A DNA stretch of 54,729 nucleotides from the NCBI GenBank assembly GCA_021778805.1, contig JAJYBV010000006.1:1-54729 (forward strand), read 5' to 3'. Of this stretch, positions 16,490 to 24,729 are shown piece after piece. Position 1 is the stretch's first letter; the number at the start of each line of letters is the position of its first letter. Made by a program: the position numbers and the translations under genes. This DNA comes from Chloroflexota bacterium (GTDB lineage: Bacteria > Chloroflexota > Ktedonobacteria > Ktedonobacterales > JACDGC01). The notes beneath the pieces are model-generated. The model worked only from the letters and a program-made list of their open reading frames with translations, was not told the DNA's origin and did not search any database.

Positions 16490-17830
16490 TTACGCCTTTT
16501 CAAAGAAATTTTGCGGAAAAGTAAATCCTGCTTTATGTAAACTTGACAGGAATCTTGGTGTGATATTATTGGCAATTAACTTTCCGTGAATTGTGTTGTT
16601 TGCTGAATATCCTGTTTGATCGAAAGTAAAAATATCCACTACCTCAATATTGGCTGTACCGGTGCGACGAATTTCAGAAACATTTTGGATACGCCGTTTG
16701 CCATCGATAAAATGCGCGGTATGCACAATCAGATGAACCGCGCTGGCAATTTGGTCGCGAATGGCGCGTGTTGGCAGATCATATCCGGCCATCAGCACTA
16801 ATGTTTCTAAACGGCTGATGACATCTTGCGGGCTGTTGGCGTGGATGGTCGTCATTGAACCATCGTGTCCGGTGTTCATGGCTTGAAGCATATCCAGCGC
16901 TTCACCGCCTCGGCACTCACCAACGATGATGCGGTTGGGATTCATTCGGAGTGAAGTGCGGACCAAATCTCTTGTAGTAATTTCATTTTTGCCTTCAATT
17001 GAAGCATGCCGGCATTCAAGTTTTACAACATGCTCTTGTTGCAGCTGCAATTCCGCGGAATCTTCAATTGTAATAATGCGTTGTTCCGGTTGTATAAACG
17101 CCGAAAGCACATTTAACAGTGTTGTTTTGCCGGAATTGGTGCCGCCGGAAACAATAATGTTCAACTGCGACTGTACGCAAGCTTCTAAGAAACGCATCAC
17201 AGGATGAGTTACCGAGCCATTTTCAATTAATTTTTCGGGATGTAAAATTGCTTTGGTAAATTTTCGTATAGTTACGTGCGGCCCGTTTAACGAAACCGGC
17301 GGAATAACGATGTGTACACGTGAACCATTTTCTAATCGAGCGTCTACCATTGGGTTTGCTTCATCAATATGGCGTCCGGAACGTGAAACAACCCGTTCAA
17401 TGTAATTCATCAGGTGCTGTTCGTTATAAAATTTTATAGGAGTTTTTTTTTGTAATCCGTTTTGTTCAACACGCACATCAAATGGACCATTAATCATAAT
17501 TTCGGTTATGCTTTCATCTCGTAGCAACGATTCAATTGGGCCATTGCCTAATGTATCATCAATACATTGATCGATAATTGTTTTGCGTTCCCCGCGATTC
17601 ATGGTCTGATAATTTGAAGTCAGCTCGTTCGTTACTATTCGTTCCAAATAACTTTCCAGCATTTGGCGGGTTTTTTCTTTAGGATATGTGCTTAAATCAA
17701 TTTTATTGCCGCGCAGTTCATTGCTTAAAGCCATCAAAATTTTCTTGTAAAAATCATATTGCTTATCTTCCTGACCGCCGGATTTACCGGAGAATTTGTT
17801 ACGATTTACTCCATTTCTATCTTCATTCAT
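16490..17830 (-). CDS. tadA: TadA/CpaF secretion ATPase
   Basis: The hexameric ATPase that powers assembly of the Flp pilus. In its 446 residues it has the CpaF N-terminal helical region, GPIESLLRDESITEIMINGP, then the P-loop SGGTNSGKTTLLNVL, the Asp box TIEDSAELQL, the RTSLRMNPNRIIVGECRGGEALD Walker B region and the His box GHDGSMTTIHANSP. All are intact, so it is probably active. AAGGAG sits 7 nt before the ATG. It is central in the operon, with the regulatory CpaE-like protein upstream and the membrane platform downstream. Confidence 0.96.
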   Translation of the reverse strand: MNEDRNGVNRNKFSGKSGGQEDKQYDFYKKILMALSNELRGNKIDLSTYPKEKTRQMLESYLERIVTNELTSNYQTMNRGERKTIIDQCIDDTLGNGPIESLLRDESITEIMINGPFDVRVEQNGLQKKTPIKFYNEQHLMNYIERVVSRSGRHIDEANPMVDARLENGSRVHIVIPPVSLNGPHVTIRKFTKAILHPEKLIENGSVTHPVMRFLEACVQSQLNIIVSGGTNSGKTTLLNVLSAFIQPEQRIITIEDSAELQLQQEHVVKLECRHASIEGKNEITTRDLVRTSLRMNPNRIIVGECRGGEALDMLQAMNTGHDGSMTTIHANSPQDVISRLETLVLMAGYDLPTRAIRDQIASAVHLIVHTAHFIDGKRRIQNVSEIRRTGTANIEVVDIFTFDQTGYSANNTIHGKLIANNITPRFLSSLHKAGFTFPQNFFEKA

Positions 17831-17917
17831 GGCAAACTCCTTTTATCGAATGTATTTTGTATTTCCAGCCAAATCAGCGCACAATATTTTAATGACGCCT
17901 GATTGCTATTGATCTGC

Positions 17918-19084
17918 TTACCGAGTTTTGATTAAAGATCGCGCCGCAAGTTTATGAGCGATATCAAAAATTGCTTTACTTACCGGATCACGTTTTTTGT
18001 TGATGATGAATGGCATGCCGTTATTGATAGAATCTTCAACAACCGATTCATTTGCCGGAATGGACGCAAAGAAATGTTTTCCGGTGTGACTTTCCAAATG
18101 CCTCGGTTTAAACTGTTTTTTATTGTTAAATTCCGTATTGATCAGAAATATTCTTTCCTGCGGAATTTGGTTTTCGTTGAAAAATCGCAGCATTTTAGTA
18201 GTTCGGCTGATGGTTGCTAGATTCAAGGAAGTTAATAGTAAAACAGCGTCTGAACGTTCCAGAGCTGTAAGCGCTAAACTGTTGTTCGGGTAGCCGATAT
18301 CGGCAATAATATAATCAAAATGCTCACTCATTTCTACAAGAATTCTGCGTAAATCTTCAACGTGAATTTGTGACGCTTCTCCAATATAATCTGGCGCGCG
18401 GAAAAATCGCAGACCCGAAGAGTGCACTGCGGAGTTATAGATTATTGTTTCTTGATCTAGCTCCGGCTCATTGCATAATGAAACTATTGTTTGCTGCGGC
18501 ACTAAATCCAGCAAAATATGATCATCTCCGGTATCGAAAGCCAGATCGATCAATGCGGTTTTCTTTTGTTCAGATTGCAGCGCAACAGCTAAATTTACTG
18601 CCGTAACACTGCACCCGCTGTTGCCTTTTGCGCCACAAACAGCAATTAATGCGCCATCAAATTTCTCTTGATTCGCGGCCGGCAATGCTACGGCTGCGGC
18701 AGAGGTAACAATTTGAGTAATATTGGCGTGCATTTCTTTTGGATTGATTGGTTCTATCAACACATACCGTGCGCCGCGCTGCATTGCTTCTTTCCACAGA
18801 TCGTCATAGCCATGCCCGGTAAGCAGGATAACAGGAACTGCTAAATCCATAATCAATGGTGTATCAAGTACATTTTCGCAATCGGCCAATCGCTGATTCA
18901 TAATCACCAAATGTGGATTGCTTTCTCGGCAAATTTCGACTAATTCATCTGCTGTTCCTGTCATTTCAATGACGCGCAATTGCGGCTTGGATTCTACAAT
19001 CTTGCGCAAATACACCGCAGAATTTTGTGATGGGTGCGCAATTACTACACGTATTTTGGGATCATTTTTGAAAAATCCAGACAT
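17918..19084 (-). CDS. cpaE: CpaE/TadZ-like pilus localisation ATPase
   Basis: A 388-residue protein with two domains. Residues about 10-125 form a receiver-like domain (RVVIAHPSQNSAVYLRKIV) in which the phospho-acceptor position is Asn (HLVIMNQRL), so phosphorylation is unlikely. From about 145 comes a MinD/ParA-type domain with a degenerate P-loop, GAKGNSGCSVTAVNLAVAL: the Lys usual in GKT is missing, as in many CpaE/TadZ proteins. It still has ALIDLAFDTGD and DYIIADIGYPN. The family places Tad machines at one cell site. It is 87 nt upstream of tadA. Confidence 0.88.
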   Translation of the reverse strand: MSGFFKNDPKIRVVIAHPSQNSAVYLRKIVESKPQLRVIEMTGTADELVEICRESNPHLVIMNQRLADCENVLDTPLIMDLAVPVILLTGHGYDDLWKEAMQRGARYVLIEPINPKEMHANITQIVTSAAAVALPAANQEKFDGALIAVCGAKGNSGCSVTAVNLAVALQSEQKKTALIDLAFDTGDDHILLDLVPQQTIVSLCNEPELDQETIIYNSAVHSSGLRFFRAPDYIGEASQIHVEDLRRILVEMSEHFDYIIADIGYPNNSLALTALERSDAVLLLTSLNLATISRTTKMLRFFNENQIPQERIFLINTEFNNKKQFKPRHLESHTGKHFFASIPANESVVEDSINNGMPFIINKKRDPVSKAIFDIAHKLAARSLIKTR

Positions 19085-19104
19085 TGCTTTGAAGATCCTT
19101 TCCT

Positions 19105-19881
19105 TTAAAATCCGAATAAATTATAGATGGTTTGCGGTGAAACCGGTGTTGTTGAAATATGCTCTGTATCATCCGGTTTGCGTAAGGCAATTGAGATTTT
19201 TGTTGTTTCTATGAGCATTTTCAAATTTAATGCGTCTTGATGACTTAAGGCAACAATGAGCGTTTGTGAATCCGGAACCGCATATACAAACACATTTTGC
19301 AGCGTAGTTTGCGCAACTTGGCAGGAACCGGATCCGGAAGACCCCACACAAGCTGTTGCCAATATATCTATGTGGTCTCCCGGAACTGCGCCTATTTGCA
19401 TAGACGATGATGTAAGCGGCAAAACCACCAGAACATCTCCGGCGGGAAGATCCGATGGATCTTTGTTGGCTAAACTTGAAGCAGGACCACCGGAATGACT
19501 GAGTCGGGGATCATTTTGCCGCAAAATGGAGCCGGTAAGAATGGTGTTTTGCACAACCATGTTATTCAGCGCATCGTTTAATTGCTGCTGTGAAGTGTAG
19601 ATAAGCGCATTTGGCGGCAAAGAACTTTGAGGTATGGAAGTAACATGCACTGCAGATGATATTAGAATATAAGGCGGCGCGCTTTGGCTGGTAGAAAGCA
19701 CAGATCCAACACTTAAATTTGTTGTTGCGGTTATTACTTGCGCCATACTTATGTTGGTGGTGGTTTTGCCTAAGTTTTCAGTATAATACAGGATAAATAT
19801 CCCAACTATTAACGCAAAAATCACCCCAGAAATGATAAAAAATACTCCGGTTGAGCCTTTGCGTGAAGATGATGTGCTCAC
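19105..19881 (-). CDS. cpaB: CpaB/RcpC-like pilus assembly protein
   Basis: A 258-residue single-pass protein. Residues about 13-32 are the membrane anchor (FFIISGVIFALIVGIFILYY). The SAF-like region (VITATTNLSVGSVLSTSQ) and the RcpC domain follow, including PAGDVLVVLPLTSS, GAVPGDHIDILATA and a closing segment with LSHQDALNLKMLIETTKISIALRKPDD. CpaB homologues are exported scaffold or pilus-associated proteins. It starts with GTG, with AAGGA about 9 nt upstream. It is separated from flp by a mobile element. No CpaC secretin follows, in keeping with a monoderm envelope. Confidence 0.88.
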   Translation of the reverse strand: MSTSSSRKGSTGVFFIISGVIFALIVGIFILYYTENLGKTTTNISMAQVITATTNLSVGSVLSTSQSAPPYILISSAVHVTSIPQSSLPPNALIYTSQQQLNDALNNMVVQNTILTGSILRQNDPRLSHSGGPASSLANKDPSDLPAGDVLVVLPLTSSSMQIGAVPGDHIDILATACVGSSGSGSCQVAQTTLQNVFVYAVPDSQTLIVALSHQDALNLKMLIETTKISIALRKPDDTEHISTTPVSPQTIYNLFGF

Positions 19882-20060
19882 GTTTGGTTATCCTTACCTT
19901 CAAAATGAAATTTTCTATATATACCTCTTAAGCAAGAATCAGTCCATTTTTACCAAAATTGTTGTGGCTGCTAAACAAATGATTTGCGGTTAAAAAAGGG
20001 GGATAATTGTTGGAGTGAGCGGTATATTTACCGCGTATATTAAGCAATTTATTGCGCTGC

Positions 20061-20341
20061 AAAAATTCGTAACTACTCGGGGGGTTTTGACAAGGTCTCC
20101 TTAAAGCAAAAGATACCGCGCGGCATTGAAAGTCAGGCAGCAAAGGCGACCGCAAGGATCGCCCCTACCGGATTGCATGGCCCCATGTGTACCGTGCGGT
20201 GGTTATTATAAAAAATATTTTGGGGGCATCCCAATCCCCGTGCAAGGGGCTGCCGACCCTTACGAATCCCAGGCTGTTGCAGCTGCGCTGTCGTTAGAAA
20301 AGCCATTCCTGGCTTTACCTCCTGAGTAGTTACAAAAATTC
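20061..20341. mobile_element. MITE-like element C with 8-bp target duplication, inside the pilus operon
   Basis: The element spans 20069-20333 (265 bp). It begins GTAACTACTCGG and ends CCTGAGTAGTTAC; the outer 10 bp of the inverted repeats are perfect. Its flanks are AAAAATTC on both sides (20061-20068 and 20334-20341), a perfect 8-bp target duplication. Inside are GGCGACCGCAAGGATCGCC, ACCGTGCGGT and GGGGGCATCCC modules. The GGTAGGGGCG module is inverted relative to element B, so modules have been shuffled. It contains no gene. It sits between flp and cpaB, so the pilin transcript must pass through about 260 nt of hairpin-rich sequence to reach the assembly genes. Confidence 0.88.
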
Positions 20342-20376
20342 ACTATGCGCCTGAAACTTCACACACAACAAAACTG

Positions 20377-20432
20377 CTCTGCGCAAGGAAAGACGCCGGT
20401 GTACTTCCGTTTTGACTCTAAACTGCGCAGAG
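20377..20432. repeat. Long-loop inverted repeat downstream of flp
   Basis: CTCTGCGCA (20377-20385) and TGCGCAGAG (20424-20432) are perfect 9-bp arms 38 nt apart, about 50 nt after the flp stop. It may be an mRNA-stabilising or attenuating hairpin separating abundant pilin expression from the assembly genes. No T-tract follows on the minus strand. Confidence 0.4.
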
Positions 20433-20483
20433 GAATGTGAGTATGCGGTGGTTTATAATTGCGCTGCGTGTTTGCCGGTATTT

Positions 20484-20627
20484 TTAAAAAACAGAAATGA
20501 TGTTTGATATTGATGGGTATATAACAATTAATACACCGGCGCAAAATACCGCAATAATGGCAATAATCAAAATATATTCCAATATGCTGATTTTATGGAT
20601 TTGTTTTTGAACAGGCTGCTGCGCCAT
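20484..20627 (-). CDS. flp: Flp-type major pilin (minimal, 47 residues)
   Basis: A 47-residue protein with the features of a Flp/Fap pilin: a short basic N terminus, then the prepilin motif region KISILEYILIIAIIAVF with the conserved Glu-Tyr pair, one hydrophobic helix, and a short C-terminal tail ISNIISVF. The typical Gly before the cleavage site is not seen, so processing is uncertain. The start is fixed by GGGAGG about 8 nt before the ATG at 20627, although the frame continues upstream. It has its own strong promoter and is the first gene of the tad cluster. Confidence 0.75.
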   Translation of the reverse strand: MAQQPVQKQIHKISILEYILIIAIIAVFCAGVLIVIYPSISNIISVF

Positions 20628-20699
20628 TTTCTTCCTCCCGGATATTCCCAATTGTCGATTTGCTGAACCTTTCAATCGGAAAACTGCTGTTTCGCTTGT

Positions 20700-20728
20700 A
20701 TTGTAGCAGATTCTACGTATTGCTACAA
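20700..20728 (-). promoter_or_regulatory. flp/tad promoter embedded in an inverted repeat
   Basis: On the minus strand TTGTAG (20728-20723) and TACAAT (20705-20700) are 17 nt apart. Both boxes lie within a perfect 8-bp inverted repeat (TTGTAGCA at 20701-20708 and TGCTACAA at 20721-20728, 12-nt spacer). A dimeric regulator bound there would cover both promoter boxes. The start codon of flp is 72 nt downstream. Confidence 0.65.
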
Positions 20729-20980
20729 GGATATTTTTTTGAGACTGCCATAGCGCTTTCACGCTTGTTATGTGAATTCTTTGGTGGCTATTTCTGCAAA
20801 AATGTGTTAAGTACCTTTGGATTGCAGTATTAAGGACTATTGTACTGTATTGACTTGTGTAAACACGTCGATGTAATTATACAAGACATCCGGAGTCCAT
20901 TTTACCGGAGGAAATACTTTAAAGGACGAACGAAAATAGATTCATCTTTTGAAGAGCGTTAACGAAACGAGGTTTGGCAT

Positions 20981-21364
20981 ATGAATCCAGTCAGAAACTC
21001 AGAGTTATCGGCGTTTACCCAATACCAGGCAGGAGAAGGCACGATTCAGGCGCCAATGTTAATTTCACGAACACAATCTGTTTCGCAGCAGATGCAGTCG
21101 AAATATGTTAAAAATTATAACCATCCTATAAAAGCAAAATCGAAAGATACCGGCGCCGGCGGCGAAGCCCAAAAACAACTTATTGCAGATGGCCATGAAG
21201 CTAATCGAAGAAATCGCGGCCTTTTGCGTAATCCCCAGCGAGAAATGCTTTTGTTGCATTTTATGATTGGCGAGCAAAACCCACATTCTACTATGCACAC
21301 AGATATAGCTGCGGTGTATGGTAAAACCGGCGGCGCACAGCGGGAAAGGCCGCCTCCGAAGTAA
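20981..21364 (+). CDS. Hypothetical hydrophilic protein
   Basis: A 127-residue hydrophilic basic protein without cysteines, rich in Gln, Lys, Arg and Gly, probably partly disordered (PIKAKSKDTGAGGEAQKQ). It has no signal peptide or membrane segment and no family I know. GAGG stands about 10 nt before the ATG. It is divergent from the pilin gene, with about 350 nt between the two starts, and an intrinsic terminator follows at 21494. The terminator and ribosome site support it being a real gene. Confidence 0.55.
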   Translation: MNPVRNSELSAFTQYQAGEGTIQAPMLISRTQSVSQQMQSKYVKNYNHPIKAKSKDTGAGGEAQKQLIADGHEANRRNRGLLRNPQREMLLLHFMIGEQNPHSTMHTDIAAVYGKTGGAQRERPPPK

Positions 21365-21493
21365 TTTGTGTTCATACACGTTGTGTTTTCCTGTGGTTAT
21401 ACCGAGGATAATTCTTAAATCAACAGCTTAAAAATGTTGGATAAAATCTTTTGCTATCGGCGCCGGCAAATACCAAAGAAATTTAAATTTAGG

Positions 21494-21523
21494 CCTGTTC
21501 AATGCAGAACAGGTCATTTTTTT
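21494..21523 (+). terminator. Intrinsic terminator
   Basis: CCTGTTC and GAACAGG arms (7 bp, 6-nt loop) are followed by TCATTTTTTT. It ends the transcript of the hypothetical gene at 20981-21364. Confidence 0.8.
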
Positions 21524-21536
21524 GCCTTCTTAAACA

Positions 21537-22075
21537 GTAAATACTCATGGGGTTATGAGAAAGTCTCCATAAAGCAAAAGCCAGCACAAGCGCCGCCCCA
21601 TATTGTTTGTTTAAGTATACGCTGCGCGGTCACATCTAAGGCAATGCAATCCGGTAGGGGCGACCCTTGCGGTCGCCCTTGCTTCCCGGCTACCAATATT
21701 ACTTAAGGAATTTAGGTTTAAAATAATAATTTTTTGGGGACACCCCAAACCCCGCGCAAGGGGCATCCGCCCCTTACGAATCCCCATGGGTACCGTGCGG
21801 TATTTTGTTTATAAAAAAGAGATTTTGGGGACACCCCAAACCCCGCGCAAGGGGCATCCGCCCCTTACGAATCCCCATGGGTACCGTGCGGTGGTTATTT
21901 ATAAAAGAGATTTTGGGGACACCCCAAACCCCGCACAAGGGGCATCCGCTTCTTACGAATCCCCATGGGTACCGTGCGGTATTTTGTTTATAAAAAAGAG
22001 ATTTTGGGGACACCCCAAACCCCGCGCAAAGGGCATCCGCCCCTTACGAATCCCAGGCTCTTGCAGCTGCGCTGT
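21537..22075. mobile_element. Composite, expanded repeat copy D (right end lost)
   Basis: The left end GTAAATACTC, with the following TGGGGTTATGAGAAAGTCTCC, matches the left part of element C. It is followed by the GGGGCGACC/GGTCGCCC hairpin, then almost four tandem copies of the GGGGACACCCC unit. The right side still matches element C as far as GGCTCTTGCAGCTGCGCTGTCGT, then diverges, so the right terminal repeat is missing. No target duplication can be found. At about 540 bp it is twice the size of B and C because of the internal amplification. Frames that cross it read only repeat sequence and are not taken as genes. Confidence 0.7.
21736..22059. repeat. Tandem array of a 88-91 bp hairpin unit
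   Basis: Units begin with GGGGACACCCC at 21736, 21827, 21915 and 22006 (periods 91, 88 and 91). Each holds CCCCGCGCAAGGGG, GGGGCATCCGCCCC and GGTACCGTGCGGT, then an A/T-rich spacer (TTTATAAAAAAGA type). Units 1-3 are complete and the fourth is cut at GAATCCCAGG. Near-identity suggests recent amplification. Confidence 0.85.
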
Positions 22076-22325
22076 CGTAAGATTCGCATCTTATTTAGAA
22101 TATGAATTTGCGATTGACGTTCAATCTTTCCAAAATTGGTGATCAGATTGGTGTATTATGAGGTACAATAATAGCTAGTGTTATATATATAGTCCTTCGT
22201 GGTACTGTGGAAAATACTGCGCTGTGCGGCAATAATCTCATTGCGAAGACTGTTCCAAACAGGTACCATTTTTAGAACAGCGCAGCAATAAAGCACAATT
22301 TTTTTGCGCAGCAAGGTGCAGTAAT

Positions 22326-23006
22326 ATGTCAGCGAAACCGTCGCAGCAAGTTTTTTTCCCATCGCTCGATCCTACTGGTGTTCGGCTAGCCGGTGAATGG
22401 ACGCCCGCACATGATGCCTCGCCAACAAGCGCCGCGGTTCCCGGCCCCGCAATAGCGCTATGCCATCCGCAGCCGTTGGTTAATGATATGAACGATCCGC
22501 TGACGAAGGCAATGCAGCATGAATTTTTGGAAGCCGGCTGGTCGGTATTGCGATTTAACTTTCGCGGCGCGCAACCCAGTGGCGGAACTTATACTGATGG
22601 CAGATTGGAGTTATATGATGTAGCAGCTGCGGTATTATGGCTGCGCTCTCAGCCTCAGGTAGATCCGGCTAAAGTAGCAATAGCCGGGCATGCATTTGGC
22701 GCAGCAGTAGCTTTGGTGTATGCTGCGGCAGATCCGTCTATAGCCGCAGTGGCAGCGGTTAGCCCTCCGATATTTCGCCTGCAGCAATCGTTAGCAACGC
22801 AAATAACTATACCCTGTTTGCTGCTATCCGGAGAAAATGATGAGGTGTGCCCGCCATATAAATTGGAGCAATGGCTGCAGCAAAATCCAACTAAAAAAAC
22901 ACAAACAACTGTGCCGCGCGCCGAACATCTTTTAAAGGGATATGAAGTTCGGGTTGCGGCGTTAATTGCCTCATATTTTCGTCAAATGATTCCGCAGTTT
23001 GCATGA
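22326..23006 (+). CDS. Alpha/beta hydrolase fold protein lacking the nucleophile serine
   Basis: A 226-residue cytosolic protein of the COG2945-like alpha/beta superfamily. It has CHPQPLVNDMND near residue 46, then VLRFNFRGAQPSGGTY (75-89). The nucleophile elbow is GHAFG at 121-125, where related enzymes have G-x-S-x-G, so the serine is replaced by Ala123. The acid (GENDEVCPP, D172) and histidine (AEHLLKG, H201) remain. Hydrolysis by the usual triad is therefore unlikely; it may bind a ligand. The ATG has AAGGTG about 8 nt upstream. It is monocistronic and converges on rplI. Confidence 0.8.
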   Translation: MSAKPSQQVFFPSLDPTGVRLAGEWTPAHDASPTSAAVPGPAIALCHPQPLVNDMNDPLTKAMQHEFLEAGWSVLRFNFRGAQPSGGTYTDGRLELYDVAAAVLWLRSQPQVDPAKVAIAGHAFGAAVALVYAAADPSIAAVAAVSPPIFRLQQSLATQITIPCLLLSGENDEVCPPYKLEQWLQQNPTKKTQTTVPRAEHLLKGYEVRVAALIASYFRQMIPQFA

Positions 23007-23016
23007 TGATAGGAAA

Positions 23017-23057
23017 CTTCAGGCGCAGTTTGTAATTTGCAAACCGGCGCCGTGAAG
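23017..23057. terminator. Hairpin between the converging hydrolase gene and rplI
   Basis: CTTCAGGCGC pairs with GGCGCC-G-TGAAG with one bulge, and an inner GTTTG/CAAAC stem extends it. It lies 10 nt from each stop codon, between genes that face each other, so it can end both transcripts. T-tracts are short. Confidence 0.55.
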
Positions 23058-23066
23058 TAAAATAGG

Positions 23067-23525
23067 TTATTTTGCAGAATCTTCTTGAACAATAACTACA
23101 GTTAATTGCGGCTCATAATTATTGCCTAACCGCACGGGAACCTTATATTCACCTAATCTGCGGATTGATTCTCGCAACGTAATAGAGCGGCGATCCACGA
23201 TGATTTTTTCCTGTTCGCGAAGCGCATCGGCAATATCTTGATTAGTAACTGAGCCGTAAAGCTGGTTATCTTTACCAACACGAACGGCAAATTTTAAGGA
23301 AACACTGTTCAAGCGATCAGTAAGTGTTTGCAGATCCGACAATAATTTTTCTCTGCGGCGATTTTCAAGAGCTACACGATCTTGGAGATTGGAAAGAGCG
23401 CTAGCGGTTGCGGCAGTAACCATATTGCGAGGTAACAGATAATTGCGGGCATAACCGTCTGCGACATTTTTAACATCACCGGCTTTTCCAAGACCGGGAA
23501 CTTCTTCTAGAAGAATTACTTTCAT
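23067..23525 (-). CDS. rplI: 50S ribosomal protein L9
   Basis: A 152-residue L9 with the complete family pattern: MKVILLEEVPGLGKAGDV, then KNVADGYARNYLLP, the long central helix, and the C-terminal domain with LYGSVTNQDIADAL and DRRSITLRESIRRLGEYKVPVRL. It binds 23S rRNA at the base of the L1 stalk. The usual partners rpsF, ssb and rpsR are not adjacent, so it is transcribed alone here. About 430 nt upstream hold no other gene. Confidence 0.97.
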   Translation of the reverse strand: MKVILLEEVPGLGKAGDVKNVADGYARNYLLPRNMVTAATASALSNLQDRVALENRRREKLLSDLQTLTDRLNSVSLKFAVRVGKDNQLYGSVTNQDIADALREQEKIIVDRRSITLRESIRRLGEYKVPVRLGNNYEPQLTVVIVQEDSAK

Positions 23526-23956
23526 ATCGGCCGAATAAAAGGTCCTTTCAATTGCATGGAAAACGCGAATAAACCGCGTTGCGATAGTATGAGGCTAAAC
23601 GAAAATATCATAAACCGTCATGAAACAGTATATACCAAGGATAAGGCTAAGAGCAAATTTCACTGCTATAGTGTGAAAAACTGACTTAAAAAAGCATACA
23701 AGGACTACTAATATTGTGTTATTGTTTGGAAAGTAGTATATTCAGATAGAGACTTTTACCTTTATTTTTCTGCGCTAACGGATGTATGATATATTGCAGG
23801 CGAACAAACATACAGGTGTACAGAACATTGTGTTATGTCTGCCCGCACAGAAACGTATTGGGTAAAAGTTTTGGTGATATACTAAACGAGGCGTTATTTT
23901 TTACATTTTTTTAAGATGTACTCTTACGATTTATTATTTTTGATGGAGAGAATATT

Positions 23957-24349
23957 ATGTCTGCGCCATCCAATCCACATCAAGATCTAACAGCTAAACA
24001 GCCAAATCCCCTTGCGTTGATATTTCATTTAGGGAAAACATTTCGACTGACCGGCGCGCTTATGAAAGACGGCAGGGTCTCGATTTTTCGCAAGATTTTT
24101 TTTGTTGGCGCTATTATAGCCATGATTGTGCTGCTGTTTTCCGGAGACCTTGCGGTAGAATTATTCGCTAATGTCATACCGTTTATTGGGCCTGCAATCG
24201 GGTTACCGGCAGATGCAGCGTTTGACTGGCTTGCTATTGCAGTGCTTGCTCTAAATTTGCTGAGAGTTTTTCCAATTTCCATAGTGGGCGAACACTACAA
24301 CAGAATTTTTAAAGGGCAGCCGCCTCAACAACAGTTGCTGCAAAACTAA
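23957..24349 (+). CDS. Small membrane protein, DUF1232-like
   Basis: A 130-residue protein. After a hydrophilic N terminus there is a TM at about 47-65 (IFFVGAIIAMIVLLFSGDL). The segment ELFANVIPFIGPAIGLPADAAFDWLAIAVLAL resembles the DUF1232/YkvA motif, where a PD.IP.iG..DD pattern leads into a second TM; this copy has P and G positions but only a weak acidic pair, so membership is tentative. GGAGAG stands 9 nt before the ATG. It is monocistronic, with an imperfect hairpin downstream. Confidence 0.65.
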   Translation: MSAPSNPHQDLTAKQPNPLALIFHLGKTFRLTGALMKDGRVSIFRKIFFVGAIIAMIVLLFSGDLAVELFANVIPFIGPAIGLPADAAFDWLAIAVLALNLLRVFPISIVGEHYNRIFKGQPPQQQLLQN

Positions 24350-24390
24350 TTTTAAAAATAGCTGTAATAGCAAATTGATATAACTTTCAA

Positions 24391-24419
24391 TGCGCAAAAA
24401 GCATGGAGCTTGTTGCGCA
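24391..24419. repeat. Hairpin downstream of the DUF1232-like gene
   Basis: TGCGCAA and TTGCGCA (7 bp) enclose a smaller AAGC/GCTT stem. There is no T-tract on the plus strand. The rest of the 380-nt gap up to livJ holds no gene I can see. Confidence 0.4.
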
Positions 24420-24639
24420 AAAATTATTATTATGTTTTATCAATAAAAATAACTTTGTGTTTCCTCTTGTGCGCTCCTGCATCTTTCCTATTTTCCTCAC
24501 GGTTCTGTGATATTTTACCAAATAAACTGGTGTTTATTCGTAATTATAGGTAAAATAAATCAGATTAACTGTATGATCAATAGCTATATTAAAGTTTTGT
24601 TATATTTTGCCGAAAACTTGCGTATAAAGTAATAATCGG

Positions 24640-24664
24640 CTTGATTGTGTTATGTTCAATCAAG
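24640..24664. promoter_or_regulatory. Inverted repeat upstream of livJ, candidate operator
   Basis: CTTGATTG and CAATCAAG are perfect 8-bp arms with a 9-nt spacer, 66 nt before the livJ start. The surrounding region is AT-rich, so the -10 could lie here. No regulator gene is adjacent. Confidence 0.45.
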
Positions 24665-24729
24665 TTGCGTGCATTCATCGGGAAAAGGGTTTCCGCTGAA
24701 GCACATTAATCTTAAGGAGTGCATACAGT

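Noticed and set aside
21736-22059. CRISPR array
   Set aside because: The period is 88-91 bp with nearly all of the unit conserved; there are no unique spacers of constant size, and no cas genes are nearby.
21786-22142. Open frame of 118 codons across the tandem repeats
   Set aside because: It reads repeated unit sequence (ILGTPQTP-type repeats) in several frames at once and has no ribosome site; it is a by-product of the repeat's composition.
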